This document shows positions 7,792 to 16,126 of a stretch of 57,971 nt of DNA, piece after piece. Below the pieces are notes generated by a model. It saw only the letters and a program-made list of their open reading frames with translations. It did no database searches and was not told the origin of the DNA. Made by a program: the position numbers and the translations under genes. How positions within the stretch are numbered: position 1 is the first letter of the stretch; every line of letters starts with the position of its first letter. This DNA comes from Eubacteriales bacterium (lineage in GTDB: Bacteria > Bacillota > Clostridia > Oscillospirales > Oscillospiraceae): NCBI GenBank assembly GCA_030529655.1, contig JAUMWJ010000004.1, positions 1 to 57,971 on the forward strand, given 5' to 3'.

Positions 7792-9711
7792 ATGAGACAA
7801 TATACGGTGGCACTGGCGGGAAATCCCAATGTGGGGAAATCCACCGTCTTTAATGCCCTGACGGGTCTGAAACAGCATACCGGCAACTGGCCGGGCAAAA
7901 CAGTAGAGCAGGCCAGCGGTACATACGAATGGCATGGCTGTCAATATGAGCTGGTTGACCTGCCGGGAACCTATTCACTCTCGGCAGATTCGCCGGAGGA
8001 GGTCATTGCCCGGGATTTCATTTGCTCGGGGCAGGCAGATGTGACATTGGTGGTAGCAGATGCCACCTGCTTGCGGCGGAATCTGAATCTGGCAGTACAG
8101 ATCCGGCAAATCACGCCGCGTATGGTGCTGTGTGTCAATCTGCTGGACGAAGCGAAGAAAAAGGGAATTCATGTGGACCTTGCCGCGTTATCCCGGCAAC
8201 TCGCCGTACCGGTGATCGGTACGGCGGCTCGCAGCGGTAAGGGCTTGCGGGAACTGATGGCGGCGGTATGTGAAGTGGCCCTGTCACCGCCGCAGGAGGA
8301 TGACTGGCAAGTGCGTTACGGCGCAGAAGTGGAGAAGGAAATCGACGCACTTCGGTTGCCCTTGCGCCGACAGGCATTGGAGCAGCTGCAGCAGGGCAGG
8401 TGGCGTGATGCCATTACCGCTTCACAGATCCGCAAGGCAGAGGAACTGGCCGATGCGTGTCTGTCATATGGCAGTGCCGATGCCCACAGCCGTGACAGAA
8501 AACTGGATCGCCTGCTGACCTCGCGGAAAACGGGGATCCTTGCCATGCTGCTGCTGCTGGCAGGCGTGTTCTACCTGACCATATGGGGCGCCAACTACCC
8601 GTCGGAGCTGCTGTCGAAGTGGCTGTTCTCGCTGCAGGAGCCGCTGCGCCGTTTGCTGTCCTTTGCTCCCCGGTGGCTACAGGGCGCCGTGGTGGATGGT
8701 ATCTATCGCACGGTGGCATGGGTGGTGTCGGTGATGCTGCCGCCTATGGCAATTTTCTTTCCTCTGTTCACCCTGTTGGAGGATGCCGGGTATCTGCCGA
8801 GAGTAGCATTTAATTTAGACCGCTTCTTCTGCGCCGCCGGCGCACACGGGCGACAAAGTCTGACCATGTGCATGGGTTTTGGCTGTAATGCCTGCGGCGT
8901 GACCGGCTGCCGCATTATTGACAGCAAGCGCGAACGATTGGTGGCGATTCTGACCAACAGCTTTGTACCCTGTAACGGGCGTTTTCCCACATTGATCGCC
9001 TTGATTTCCCTGTTTTTTTTAGGCGGCGCAGCAGGAGCAGCTCGCTCTCTGCTGGCAACGGCTTTTTTTCTGGCAACGATTCTGTTTGCCGTGGGAATGA
9101 CGCTGTTGGCCTCCCGACTGCTGACCGCAACGCTGCTCAAGGGCGAAACATCCTCGTTTTCGCTGGAACTGCCGCCCTATCGCTTGCCGCAGTTCGGGCG
9201 TGTGGTGGTGCGATCTCTGCTTGACCGCACGCTGTTCGTGCTGGGCCGGGCCGTGACGGTGGCGGCGCCGGCAGGTCTGCTGATCTGGATTCTTGCCAAC
9301 GTGACGGTGGGCGACACCTCCATATTGGCGGCATTGGCGTCATTTTTTGACCCGTTGGGACGACTGATGGGACTGGACGGTATGATCCTGCTGGCGTTCT
9401 TGCTGGGATTTCCTGCCAATGAAATCGTATTGCCGATTCTTTTGATGGGCTATTTGCAAACCGGCAGTCTGACTGCCTATGAAGGACTGGAGCAGCTGCG
9501 GCAAATTTTACTTGCCAACGGCTGGACCGGTGTAACGGCGCTGTGTACCATGCTGCTGTGCCTGCTGCATTTCCCCTGCGGTACCACCTGTCTGACTATC
9601 TATCGGGAAACGGGGAGCATCAGGTGGACGGCAGTGGGATTCTGGCTGCCCACCTTAATGGGCATGGTTATGTGCATCGTCGTTCGATTTCTGGCATCAC
9701 TTATTATGTAA
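7792..9711 (+). CDS. feoB: Ferrous iron transporter FeoB
   Basis: 639 residues. The N-terminal G-protein domain has G1 GNPNVGKST, G3 DLPGTYSLS and G4 NLLD, followed by the helical GDI-like domain and then a polytopic membrane domain. The conserved gate GFGCNACGVTGCRI carries the Cys of the FeoB iron pathway. FeoB moves Fe(II) across the cytoplasmic membrane. It is shorter than E. coli FeoB (773 residues), as is common in Firmicutes. Start ATG 7792 follows GAGGAGAGG. FeoA is not fused or adjacent but encoded at 1350-1574, and no Fur-type operator was recognised in the 100-bp upstream gap. Confidence 0.95.
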   Translation: MRQYTVALAGNPNVGKSTVFNALTGLKQHTGNWPGKTVEQASGTYEWHGCQYELVDLPGTYSLSADSPEEVIARDFICSGQADVTLVVADATCLRRNLNLAVQIRQITPRMVLCVNLLDEAKKKGIHVDLAALSRQLAVPVIGTAARSGKGLRELMAAVCEVALSPPQEDDWQVRYGAEVEKEIDALRLPLRRQALEQLQQGRWRDAITASQIRKAEELADACLSYGSADAHSRDRKLDRLLTSRKTGILAMLLLLAGVFYLTIWGANYPSELLSKWLFSLQEPLRRLLSFAPRWLQGAVVDGIYRTVAWVVSVMLPPMAIFFPLFTLLEDAGYLPRVAFNLDRFFCAAGAHGRQSLTMCMGFGCNACGVTGCRIIDSKRERLVAILTNSFVPCNGRFPTLIALISLFFLGGAAGAARSLLATAFFLATILFAVGMTLLASRLLTATLLKGETSSFSLELPPYRLPQFGRVVVRSLLDRTLFVLGRAVTVAAPAGLLIWILANVTVGDTSILAALASFFDPLGRLMGLDGMILLAFLLGFPANEIVLPILLMGYLQTGSLTAYEGLEQLRQILLANGWTGVTALCTMLLCLLHFPCGTTCLTIYRETGSIRWTAVGFWLPTLMGMVMCIVVRFLASLIM

Positions 9712-9738
9712 AGGCGGGGCATTTGCCACCGCCTTTTT
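9711..9738 (+). terminator. feoB terminator
   Basis: Stem AAGGCGG (9711-9717) with CCGCCTT (9729-9735) followed by T residues, overlapping the last base of the feoB stop codon. Confidence 0.8.
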
Positions 9739-9740
9739 CG

Positions 9741-10145
9741 TTAGGAATGAGGATTTTCGCCATCGGTCAGGTCGCCGTCTGTGTCATTTACCAGACCGTT
9801 ACGCACCATTTGTTCATAGGAAGTGCCGTTGTTGTTGAACAAACCCTCGTCCTTGCCGTTTCGGCTTCCGTTATTGCTACCGCTGCCGTTGCTGCCGGCA
9901 TTGCCGTTCGGCTCTAAAACACCCTGGCGGTTGTCGGTGCCCTTGTTGCTGTTATTGTTCCGGTTGTAGTTATCGCCGTTGGTGCCGTTGTTGGGGCTGG
10001 TGCCCTGTCGGTAGTTTCGCTCTGCGGTGGTATAGTCATCGCCCAGGATGTTGTTGTCACCTGTGGTACCGCCCATTTCACCGCACGCCGACAGGCTCAA
10101 TACCAACAGAGCCGAGAGTAGAAATACGCCGATTTTCTGTTTCAT
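9741..10145 (-). CDS. Small Asn/Gly-rich lipoprotein of unknown function
   Basis: 134 residues from ATG 10145 (AGGAG about 8 bp upstream). A short basic N-terminus and hydrophobic segment lead to the lipobox LSAC, so the mature protein should be anchored to the outer face of the membrane. The rest is low complexity, dominated by Asn, Gly, Asp and Ser (for example NYNRNNNSNKGTDN), with no recognisable domain. It is convergent with feoB and has no co-oriented partner. A terminator-like hairpin sits directly before its RBS. I do not recognise a family. Confidence 0.75.
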   Translation of the reverse strand: MKQKIGVFLLSALLVLSLSACGEMGGTTGDNNILGDDYTTAERNYRQGTSPNNGTNGDNYNRNNNSNKGTDNRQGVLEPNGNAGSNGSGSNNGSRNGKDEGLFNNNGTSYEQMVRNGLVNDTDGDLTDGENPHS

Positions 10146-10166
10146 GAATGTCGCTCCTTTCCTTTT

Positions 10167-10211
10167 ATTCAAAATAAAAACGCGGCACGATATATCTATC
10201 GCACCGCGTTT
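10167..10211 (-). promoter_or_regulatory. Terminator-like hairpin in the lipoprotein leader
   Basis: On the minus strand AAACGCGG (10211-10204) pairs with CCGCGTTT (10185-10178), with inner CGAT/ATCG pairing, followed by a T-rich tail and then the RBS at about 10155. No upstream gene on this strand needs terminating, so attenuation is possible. No good promoter was found upstream on this strand. Confidence 0.5.
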
Positions 10212-10289
10212 AGTATTGTCTTTTTTTTCGCAATTCGTTACAGTAAGTTTTACAAATCTGTCCTAAAAATAACTACTTGCGAAATAAAA

Positions 10290-10318
10290 TTGCTTTTTAT
10301 TAAAAATAACAGTATAAT
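10290..10318 (+). promoter_or_regulatory. Uridine phosphorylase promoter
   Basis: TTGCTT (10290-10295), 17-bp spacer, TATAAT (10313-10318), 36 bp before the start codon. Confidence 0.8.
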
Positions 10319-10354
10319 ATACACAGTCAATTACATTCAGAGGAGGCTGTGCAT

Positions 10355-11122
10355 ATGCAAAAGTTGGAAAAACAATTTCATATCCACTGTGTGGAAGGCG
10401 ATGTAGGCCGCTACTGCATTTTGCCGGGTGATCCGGGTCGCTGTGAATCCATCGCGGCTCATTTTGACGATGCTCGGCTTGTTTCCTATCATCGGGAATA
10501 CAAGGTTTACACGGGCTATCTGCTGGGGGAAAAGGTGACGGTTTGTTCTACCGGTATCGGCGGACCGTCAGCCGCCATCGCCATTGAAGAACTGCACAAC
10601 ATCGGCGCAGACACTTTCATTCGCATTGGCACCTGCGGCGGCATTGACCTGGATGTGCGTTCCGGCGATGTGGTGATCGCCACCGGCGCGGTGCGCTATG
10701 AACATACCAGTCGTGAATATGCCCCCATTGAATTTCCGGCAGTACCCGATTTCGATGTGACCACAGCGCTGGTGCAGGCGGCTAAAAATCTGGATATGCC
10801 CTATAAGGTGGGTGTGGTGCAGTGCAAGGATTCATTTTACGGTCAGCACGATCCTAAAAGGATGCCTGTGAGCTATGAACTGATGCAAAAATGGGAGGCG
10901 TGGAAGCGTCTTGGCGTCAAAGCCAGCGAAATGGAAAGCGCTGCCATGTTCGTGATCGCCAGCGCACTGCATTGCCGCAGCGGTGCCTGCTTCCACGTGA
11001 TCTGGAACCAGGAGCGTGAGGCGGCCGGCTTGGATCAGGACATGACGGAGAATACCGGATCGGCTGTCAAAACAGCGGTGGAGGCCATCAAGCTGCTGAT
11101 CGCGCAGGATAAGGCAAAATAA
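10355..11122 (+). CDS. udp: Uridine phosphorylase
   Basis: 255 residues from ATG 10355, 8 bp after AGGAGG; a GTG two codons upstream is too close to the site. The nucleoside phosphorylase fold shows the phosphate-binding LPGDPGR near the N-terminus, [24 protein letters not shown] and the nucleoside-binding [10 protein letters not shown]. It cleaves uridine with phosphate to uracil and ribose-1-phosphate in the cytosol. No pyrimidine operon surrounds it, and a clear promoter and terminator make it a single-gene unit. Related purine phosphorylases share the fold; the uridine assignment rests on overall family resemblance. Confidence 0.88.
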   Translation: MQKLEKQFHIHCVEGDVGRYCILPGDPGRCESIAAHFDDARLVSYHREYKVYTGYLLGEKVTVCSTGIGGPSAAIAIEELHNIGADTFIRIGTCGGIDLDVRSGDVVIATGAVRYEHTSREYAPIEFPAVPDFDVTTALVQAAKNLDMPYKVGVVQCKDSFYGQHDPKRMPVSYELMQKWEAWKRLGVKASEMESAAMFVIASALHCRSGACFHVIWNQEREAAGLDQDMTENTGSAVKTAVEAIKLLIAQDKAK

Positions 11123-11128
11123 AAAAGG

Positions 11129-11178
11129 AAGGCGTTGGGGCGCCCTCCGTAAGGAAGGTGCCCCAAGGGGGCCTTTGT
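11129..11178 (+). terminator. Long GC-rich terminator/extragenic repeat after udp
   Basis: GGGGCGCC-CTCC (from 11137) pairs with GGA-A-GGTGCCCC (to 11164), extended by GGC/GCC, then TTTGTAT. Such GGTGCCCC hairpins recur between genes in many Oscillospiraceae, so it may also be a dispersed repeat. Confidence 0.7.
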
Positions 11179-11353
11179 ATCTGAGCTAAATAATGTTTTG
11201 TTGAGACGGTGTAACCTTATCGGTTATGCCGTTGTTTACTTTTACGCACCTTTACAAAGTGCGTAACCCACTATGACACTTTCAGCAAGGCGGAAAAGAT
11301 GTCCGTGGCTATTTAGAAAGATAGTAAACGGGTAACGAGAAGCAAAGAATGCT
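11179..11353. other. Non-coding flank, possibly a mobile-element remnant
   Basis: 175 bp without a gene. It contains an inverted repeat TTACGCAC/GTGCGTAA (about 11241-11265). Read on the minus strand it gives short broken frames (for example VTHFVKVRKSKQRHNR between stops) reminiscent of sequence found near conjugative elements of Firmicutes. The resemblance is from memory and weak. Confidence 0.3.
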
Positions 11354-12253
11354 TTACTGAAACATAATATCTCCTGTCGATGTTATGATCTCACATTTCC
11401 CACCCGCCGTAGTCTTTGGAACGGAGATATTGCCCGTAGATGTTTTTGCAACAAATGTCTTTTCGGTAAGTAATGAACCGGTAACGTCACCCGTGCTTGT
11501 TTCTACGAAAATCTCAGCAGCATCCGAGCTTTCAAACACAACGTCACCCGTGCTTCTCTCAATAGAAAACTTCCCTGTGGCAATTACATTCTTCAAAGAA
11601 ATATCGCTCGTGCTTCCTGTTGAGAAAAGGTTTTGGCAAGTGACCTTCATCAAATTCACATCCCCGGTGGTGGTGTTTGCTTTCAGATCACCCGTACAAG
11701 TTACATTCGAAACGAAAATTTCGCCGGTTGAGGCAGAAAGATCAAGTGTACCCGCTGACATATTATGAATCCTGATATCACCGGTACTCATAGAAATAAC
11801 CGCACTGTCAACCTTCATTTCATTTGGCAGTTCAATGTCTCCGGTGCTTGCTTTAATAACGATCGAAGCGTATTCGGTTTTGGGAAGATAAACGGTCAGT
11901 TTAGGCGGCTGATAATTGATACCGATATGCTCATTCCACGCTCTGTCATCCACGACATTTACAGTCAGCGTACCATCCTGAACAAGCACGGAATGTTTCA
12001 CATTTTCCTTTTCATAGCAGACCACTCTGCACGTGCCGTCACTTGACGTGGCGAAAAGAATGTCCGCAGTTTCGGTATTGAATTTTATGTCGCTGAATTC
12101 TTCGCTTATCTCATAGGTGTTCGTTTCAAAATTGTCGGTACTCAGACGGGAAAAATCCCAATGATATGCCGTCATTACGGCTGCAAACAGGATCGCTCCG
12201 ATCGTCACGAGAGAAGCTGCTGCAATAAGCCATTTTTTAGCACTCTTACTCAT
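11354..12253 (-). CDS. Membrane-anchored DUF4097 beta-strand repeat protein
   Basis: 299 residues. One N-terminal transmembrane helix (about 8-30) is followed by an extracytoplasmic domain built of about eight repeats around STGDI/TTGDV (STGDIELPN, STGDIRIHN, STGEIFVSN, TTGDVNLMK and so on), each repeat predicting one rung of a beta-solenoid. This is the DUF4097 family. Its ATG overlaps the stop of the DUF1700 gene as TAATG, so it is translationally coupled. With PadR and DUF1700 genes upstream it forms a common three-gene module whose role is unknown, possibly envelope-stress sensing. Base composition is AT-richer than the surroundings. Confidence 0.85.
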   Translation of the reverse strand: MSKSAKKWLIAAASLVTIGAILFAAVMTAYHWDFSRLSTDNFETNTYEISEEFSDIKFNTETADILFATSSDGTCRVVCYEKENVKHSVLVQDGTLTVNVVDDRAWNEHIGINYQPPKLTVYLPKTEYASIVIKASTGDIELPNEMKVDSAVISMSTGDIRIHNMSAGTLDLSASTGEIFVSNVTCTGDLKANTTTGDVNLMKVTCQNLFSTGSTSDISLKNVIATGKFSIERSTGDVVFESSDAAEIFVETSTGDVTGSLLTEKTFVAKTSTGNISVPKTTAGGKCEIITSTGDIMFQ

Positions 12254-12852
12254 TATGCTTCCTCCTTTTTGATAAAGCAGTTTTTAATCCATATCGCAAG
12301 TTTCTTTGTAAGGTTCAAAATACCTTTTGTTGCCGTTTTGCATCCGAAGAACATAAAAACAGAAAGTCCTGCGCAGACAATTCCGGCACCCATCATGGCG
12401 ATACCTGTCAGACCGATACCGCCTACGGCAAAATATACTCCTGCCGCTACGCCTGCCAAACCGCAAGCCACAAAGGAAGCAAATGCAGCCCATAGAACAA
12501 TAATCACAGACCATAACACAACGTAAAGCGAGAAAATTACGGCAAATGCAGCAATCAGAAGAGACAGCCATATCGGCGACCCGAGTGCTATAAGTACGAT
12601 TTCCCATGCTTTCAGCTTTTTCTTTGGCGTTATCTTCTCTTTTACAAGCTTTCCAAGCGGAATATCTGCTATAATCTGCGATACAAGCTCGCTGGCGGGG
12701 CCTATCTCACAAACCGCGGTTTCTTCCGAAATGCCGTCTTCCATTCGGTCATCTATCATTTCACTGTAAAACGTCAGGCGTTCGTCAATATCTTCTTTCG
12801 GTAAACCTGACAAACCTTTGCGTAACTGCATAAGGAACTCTTGCTTATTCAT
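12253..12852 (-). CDS. DUF1700 family membrane protein
   Basis: 199 residues from ATG 12852, chosen because AGGAGG lies 9 bp upstream; two ATGs and a GTG closer to the site are less well spaced. The N-terminal part MNKQEFLMQLRKGLSGLPKE and the acidic DIDERLTFYSEMIDDRMEDG are the DUF1700 signature, predicted as a cytosolic helical domain. Four hydrophobic segments follow between about residues 85 and 185. It overlaps the PadR gene by 8 bp and the DUF4097 gene by 1 bp. DUF1700 proteins almost always accompany PadR regulators; no biochemical function is established. Confidence 0.85.
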   Translation of the reverse strand: MNKQEFLMQLRKGLSGLPKEDIDERLTFYSEMIDDRMEDGISEETAVCEIGPASELVSQIIADIPLGKLVKEKITPKKKLKAWEIVLIALGSPIWLSLLIAAFAVIFSLYVVLWSVIIVLWAAFASFVACGLAGVAAGVYFAVGGIGLTGIAMMGAGIVCAGLSVFMFFGCKTATKGILNLTKKLAIWIKNCFIKKEEA

Positions 12853-13165
12853 CACCATCATCCTCCTTGGTTACGAAGCGATATATAGACAGGATCTCCT
12901 GCCAGTCGCTTTTGAACTCATCAATACGTGTTAGCCCCTCATCGGTGATATGGTAGTATTTCCGAAGCCTGCCATCGTGTTCCGCCGTGCGGACGGTCAG
13001 CATTTTTGCTGTTTCCAATCGCTTCAAAATGGTATATAAAGTTGATTCTGAGAGTTCAATATACGGTTTCATATCTTTGATGATCTTATATCCGTATGAA
13101 TCTTCGCTCCTGATCGCCGCTAATACGCATATATCCAGGAGCCCTCTTTTCAGCTGAATATCCAT
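12845..13165 (-). CDS. PadR-family transcriptional regulator
   Basis: 106 residues, a minimal PadR with N-terminal winged helix (LKRGLLDICVLAAIRSEDSYGY, then LSESTLYTILKRLETAKML and the wing GRLRKYYHITDEG) and a short C-terminal dimerisation helix. It heads the PadR-DUF1700-DUF4097 operon. The inverted repeat GTAATAC-N13-GTATTAC (13183-13209) brackets the -10 element of its promoter and is the probable self-operator. PadR proteins are ligand-relieved repressors; the ligand is unknown. Confidence 0.92.
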   Translation of the reverse strand: MDIQLKRGLLDICVLAAIRSEDSYGYKIIKDMKPYIELSESTLYTILKRLETAKMLTVRTAEHDGRLRKYYHITDEGLTRIDEFKSDWQEILSIYRFVTKEDDGDE

Positions 13166-13182
13166 GCTATACCTCCTTTCGT

Positions 13183-13218
13183 GTAATACATCATATTGCG
13201 AAGTATTACGCTTGTCAA
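13183..13218 (-). promoter_or_regulatory. padR operon promoter with inverted-repeat operator
   Basis: Minus-strand TTGACA (13218-13213), 17-bp spacer, TATGAT (13195-13190). GTAATAC (13183-13189) and GTATTAC (13203-13209) form a perfect 7-bp inverted repeat around the -10. Confidence 0.8.
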
Positions 13219-13250
13219 GAGATTTCGCGGAATTTTTTATAGAGAACAGA

Positions 13251-13286
13251 AAGGGAGAGACCGCTTCCTTTGGTAGTCTCTCCCTT
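13251..13286 (-). terminator. Terminator downstream of the GlsB-like gene
   Basis: 11-bp perfect stem AAGGGAGAGAC (13251-13261) with GTCTCTCCCTT (13276-13286). The tail is only moderately T-rich on the minus strand and stronger on the plus strand. Confidence 0.65.
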
Positions 13287-13297
13287 GCCTTCCTTTT

Positions 13298-13537
13298 TTA
13301 TTTATCGTCCTGAAAGAGCCAGCGGCATACCAAAATGACCACACAGGCACCACCCACGCCAATGAGGATCGCACCTACTGATCCGGTGGCGCCGATACCG
13401 ATACAGCCGGCCAGCCAGTTGCCTACTGCGGAGCCGACCACACCCAGAATCAGATTGCGGATCAAACCGCCCTTAGTGCCCATCAATTTGCTGGCGATCC
13501 ACCCGATCAGAGCACCTAAAATAATAGAAGCGATCAT
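13298..13537 (-). CDS. GlsB/YeaQ/YmgE-family small membrane protein
   Basis: 79 residues, almost entirely hydrophobic with Gly-rich helices: IILGALIGWIASKLMG, then NLILGVVGSAVGNWLAG and AILIGVGGACVVILVCRWLF. This matches the transglycosylase-associated/GlsB family of three-helix membrane proteins, induced by general stress in some bacteria; the molecular role is unknown. It follows the mscS gene by 11 bp, so the two are likely co-transcribed as a small membrane-stress unit. Confidence 0.85.
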   Translation of the reverse strand: MIASIILGALIGWIASKLMGTKGGLIRNLILGVVGSAVGNWLAGCIGIGATGSVGAILIGVGGACVVILVCRWLFQDDK

Positions 13538-13548
13538 TCCGAACTCCT

Positions 13549-14367
13549 TTATTTATCCATAATATGCACATTCAGATGGTTGTAGCTGATTTCCACATTG
13601 GCTGCGGCAAAGGCACCCTGCAGGCCCTCCAGCAAGCCGTAATAGACCGGCCAGTAATCATCCACCTCACACCAACAGTAAATGGCATAATCAATATTGC
13701 TCTCGCCATAGCGTTCCACATGAACGGTCGGCGCCGGATCGGACAGAATACCGTCCACGGCACCAATGGCATCCATACACGCCTTTTTGACATCGGCAAC
13801 AGAGGCGTCGTAGCTGGCGCCGATGGGGATCACTACACGCAGGCGGCCTACGGTGCTCCAGTTGGTGATCTTGCCGGCTGACAGAGAGCTGTTGGGAATC
13901 ACCACGCGCAGACCGTTTCGCGTGTCAAGCTGGGTATTGGTCAATGTAATGCTGCGTACAAAGCCCTCTCCGTTGTCGGTCTGGATGTAATCGCCGACCT
14001 GAAACGGCTTGGTGGATAGGATCACCAGACCGCCGGCAATATTGCTCAGCACCGACTGCACAGCCAGCGAAATTGCCAGCGACAGCACCGACAGCAGCGC
14101 AACCAGCGAGGTGATGGGAATACCCAACTGATCGGCTATGATCAGTACCGTGATTATCCACGCTGCCGCCTTTAATCCGCCTAATATGTACTTCTGTATG
14201 CGCTGCTCCATCGTTGTTTTGTGCAGTACCTTTTGGATCAGCAGATGAATCAGCCGCGCTGCAACAATACAGACAGCCAATGTCAGCAGGATATGCCATA
14301 CGGTTTTCATTTCCAACGAGGCAAAAATCTTGCCCCAATCCATGGACGGTGTGGTGTTAGTTCCCAT
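13549..14367 (-). CDS. mscS: MscS-type mechanosensitive channel
   Basis: 272 residues, close to E. coli MscS (286). Three N-terminal transmembrane helices lead to the pore-lining TM3 (ISLAVQSVLSNIAGGLVILS with its Gly/Ala packing pattern). The beta domain follows (FQVGDYIQTDNGEGFVRSITLTNTQL, then VVIPNSSLSAGKITNWS), then the C-terminal alpha/beta domain. It opens under membrane tension to release solutes during hypo-osmotic shock. Start ATG 14367 has GGAGG 7 bp upstream, and its promoter (14400-14428) is nearly consensus. Confidence 0.92.
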   Translation of the reverse strand: MGTNTTPSMDWGKIFASLEMKTVWHILLTLAVCIVAARLIHLLIQKVLHKTTMEQRIQKYILGGLKAAAWIITVLIIADQLGIPITSLVALLSVLSLAISLAVQSVLSNIAGGLVILSTKPFQVGDYIQTDNGEGFVRSITLTNTQLDTRNGLRVVIPNSSLSAGKITNWSTVGRLRVVIPIGASYDASVADVKKACMDAIGAVDGILSDPAPTVHVERYGESNIDYAIYCWCEVDDYWPVYYGLLEGLQGAFAAANVEISYNHLNVHIMDK

Positions 14368-14399
14368 GGCGAAGCCTCCGATTTGATAATAGTATTGTC

Positions 14400-14428
14400 A
14401 TTATAGCGGACAATGTGCGATTTGACAA
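14400..14428 (-). promoter_or_regulatory. mscS promoter
   Basis: Minus-strand TTGTCA (14428-14423), 17-bp spacer, TATAAT (14405-14400). Confidence 0.8.
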
Positions 14429-14520
14429 GGACGACTGTCGCTGAGTAACAAAATACGACACAGGGGAAGCGCAAAATTTCTGTAAAAACTGACAAAAATT
14501 TTGTTTGGCTAACAAAAAAT

Positions 14521-14549
14521 TTGAAATGCTAAAAAATATACGCTATAAT
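14521..14549 (+). promoter_or_regulatory. Purine permease promoter
   Basis: TTGAAA (14521-14526), 17-bp spacer, TATAAT (14544-14549). The leader is only about 45 nt, too short for a purine riboswitch. Confidence 0.8.
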
Positions 14550-14601
14550 AAGGCGTCGTAAAGAAAAAACGCAAAAACTTATTCCAAAGGAGACAATCAC
14601 T

Positions 14602-16005
14602 GTGAATCGTTTCTTTAAAGTGACTGAGCGCGGCTCCAGCATTCGTACTGAGATCGGCGCAGGTCTGACAACCTTTATGGCAATGGCCTACATTCTGATG
14701 GTCAATGCCGGCATGTTTGCTGAATTGGATGGCGTGACTTACGGTGCTGTCTATATTGCCACCGCTATTTCCGCTGTGCTGGGTACTGTGTGTATTGGCT
14801 TGCTGGCCAATCTGCCTCTGGCACAGGCTCCCGGTATGGGACTGAACGCCTTCTTCGTTTATACTGCCTGCATGACCTTCGGCCTGAGCTATGCCAACGC
14901 TCTGGTGCTGGTTCTGTGTGACGGTGTCATCTTTATCCTGCTGACCGTTACCGGTCTGCGTAAGGCTATCTTTGATGCCATTCCCGCCCGCATTAAGACT
15001 GCCATCTCTGCAGGTATCGGTCTGTTCATCGCCTTCTTGGGTCTGCAGAATGCCGGTATCGTTGTGGACGACGGTGCGACGCTGGTTAACCTGCGTTCCT
15101 TCAACCTGCTGGGTGGCAACGTGACCTGGGCTGATGTGTTCCCCGCTTTGGTTACCATCGTGGCTGTGTTCGCTATCGGTGCTATGGCTAAGAAGAAGAT
15201 CAAGGGTGCAGTTATGTGGGGTATTCTGGGCGCTTCCGTGGTGTACTATGCTGTGGGTCTGATCACAGTTCCCGGCTTCTATGCTGCTGCCGTTGCTCCC
15301 AATCTGTCCTCTGACTTCCTGGGCGCTTTCAAGGATTTCGCAGCTCTGTCCTTTGGTAAGGTCTTCACCGAGGGCTTTGACTTCTCCGCTTACATCGCAG
15401 CTCACGGTACTTTCGACTTCGTGGTCATGTTTGTGACTACCATGTTGGCGTTCTGCATGGTCGATATGTTCGATACGCTGGGTACGCTGTACGGCGCTTG
15501 CGCTGCCGGTAATATGCTGACGGAAGACGGCGAGGTTCCCAACATGAACCGTGCCATGCTGTCCGATGCTATTGCTACCTGCTGCGGCTCTATCATGGGT
15601 ACTTCTACTGTTACCACTTTCGTGGAAGCATCCTCCGGTGTTGCTGAGGGCGGCCGTACCGGCCTGTCCGCTATGTCCAGTGCTGCTTTCTTCTTTATCG
15701 CTATGTTCCTGTCCCCCGTGGCACAGCTGATCCCCACCTATGCCTGCGCCGCTGCGCTGATCTACGTGGGCGTGCTGATGATGGCAAACGTCAAGGACAT
15801 CGAATGGAGCGATCCTATTACGGCTGTATCCTGCTTCCTGACCATCGCTATGATGCCTCTGACCTACAATATCTCCTACGGTATTGCATTTGGCTTGTTG
15901 AGCTACATCTTCCTGAAGGTTCTCACCGGCAAGGGCAAGGAAATCAATGCCGGCACTTGGGTGATCGGTATTCTGTTCACCATTATGTTCTTCGTGTCCC
16001 GCTAA
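14602..16005 (+). CDS. NCS2-family hypoxanthine/guanine permease (AzgA/PbuG type)
   Basis: 467 residues with about 12-14 membrane segments. Family landmarks: GSSIRTEIGAGLTTFMAMAY at the N-terminus, QAPGMGLNAFF in TM3, AISAGIGLFIAFLGLQNAGI, the TM8 acidic segment CMVDMFDTLGTLYG, and TM10 STVTTFVEASSGVAEGGRTG. These belong to the AzgA branch of nucleobase:cation symporters, importing hypoxanthine, guanine or adenine. The start is GTG 14602 with AAAGGAG upstream. It is a single-gene unit with its own promoter and terminator. Exact base preference cannot be read from the sequence. Confidence 0.92.
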   Translation: MNRFFKVTERGSSIRTEIGAGLTTFMAMAYILMVNAGMFAELDGVTYGAVYIATAISAVLGTVCIGLLANLPLAQAPGMGLNAFFVYTACMTFGLSYANALVLVLCDGVIFILLTVTGLRKAIFDAIPARIKTAISAGIGLFIAFLGLQNAGIVVDDGATLVNLRSFNLLGGNVTWADVFPALVTIVAVFAIGAMAKKKIKGAVMWGILGASVVYYAVGLITVPGFYAAAVAPNLSSDFLGAFKDFAALSFGKVFTEGFDFSAYIAAHGTFDFVVMFVTTMLAFCMVDMFDTLGTLYGACAAGNMLTEDGEVPNMNRAMLSDAIATCCGSIMGTSTVTTFVEASSGVAEGGRTGLSAMSSAAFFFIAMFLSPVAQLIPTYACAAALIYVGVLMMANVKDIEWSDPITAVSCFLTIAMMPLTYNISYGIAFGLLSYIFLKVLTGKGKEINAGTWVIGILFTIMFFVSR

Positions 16006-16026
16006 GAGAAGCTCCCGGCAAACATC

Positions 16027-16063
16027 AACAGGGGCCGTCGGTGTTTGACGGCCCCTGTTTTGA
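16027..16063 (+). terminator. Purine permease terminator
   Basis: 13-bp perfect stem AACAGGGGCCGTC (16027-16039) with GACGGCCCCTGTT (16047-16059), then TT. Confidence 0.85.
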
Positions 16064-16075
16064 GAAAAGTTTTTC

Positions 16076-16104
16076 TTACATCGGCGAAAAAAATATGCTA
16101 TAAT
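16076..16104 (+). promoter_or_regulatory. CarD-like gene promoter
   Basis: TATAAT (16099-16104) with TTACAT at 16076-16081 (17-bp spacer) or CTTACA with 18 bp. The -10 is perfect and the -35 weak. Confidence 0.65.
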
Positions 16105-16126
16105 CATGGCAAGATAAAATGAATGG

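Noticed and set aside
14550..14601. Purine riboswitch upstream of the purine permease
   Set aside because: The predicted leader is only about 45 nt and lacks the conserved three-stem structure.
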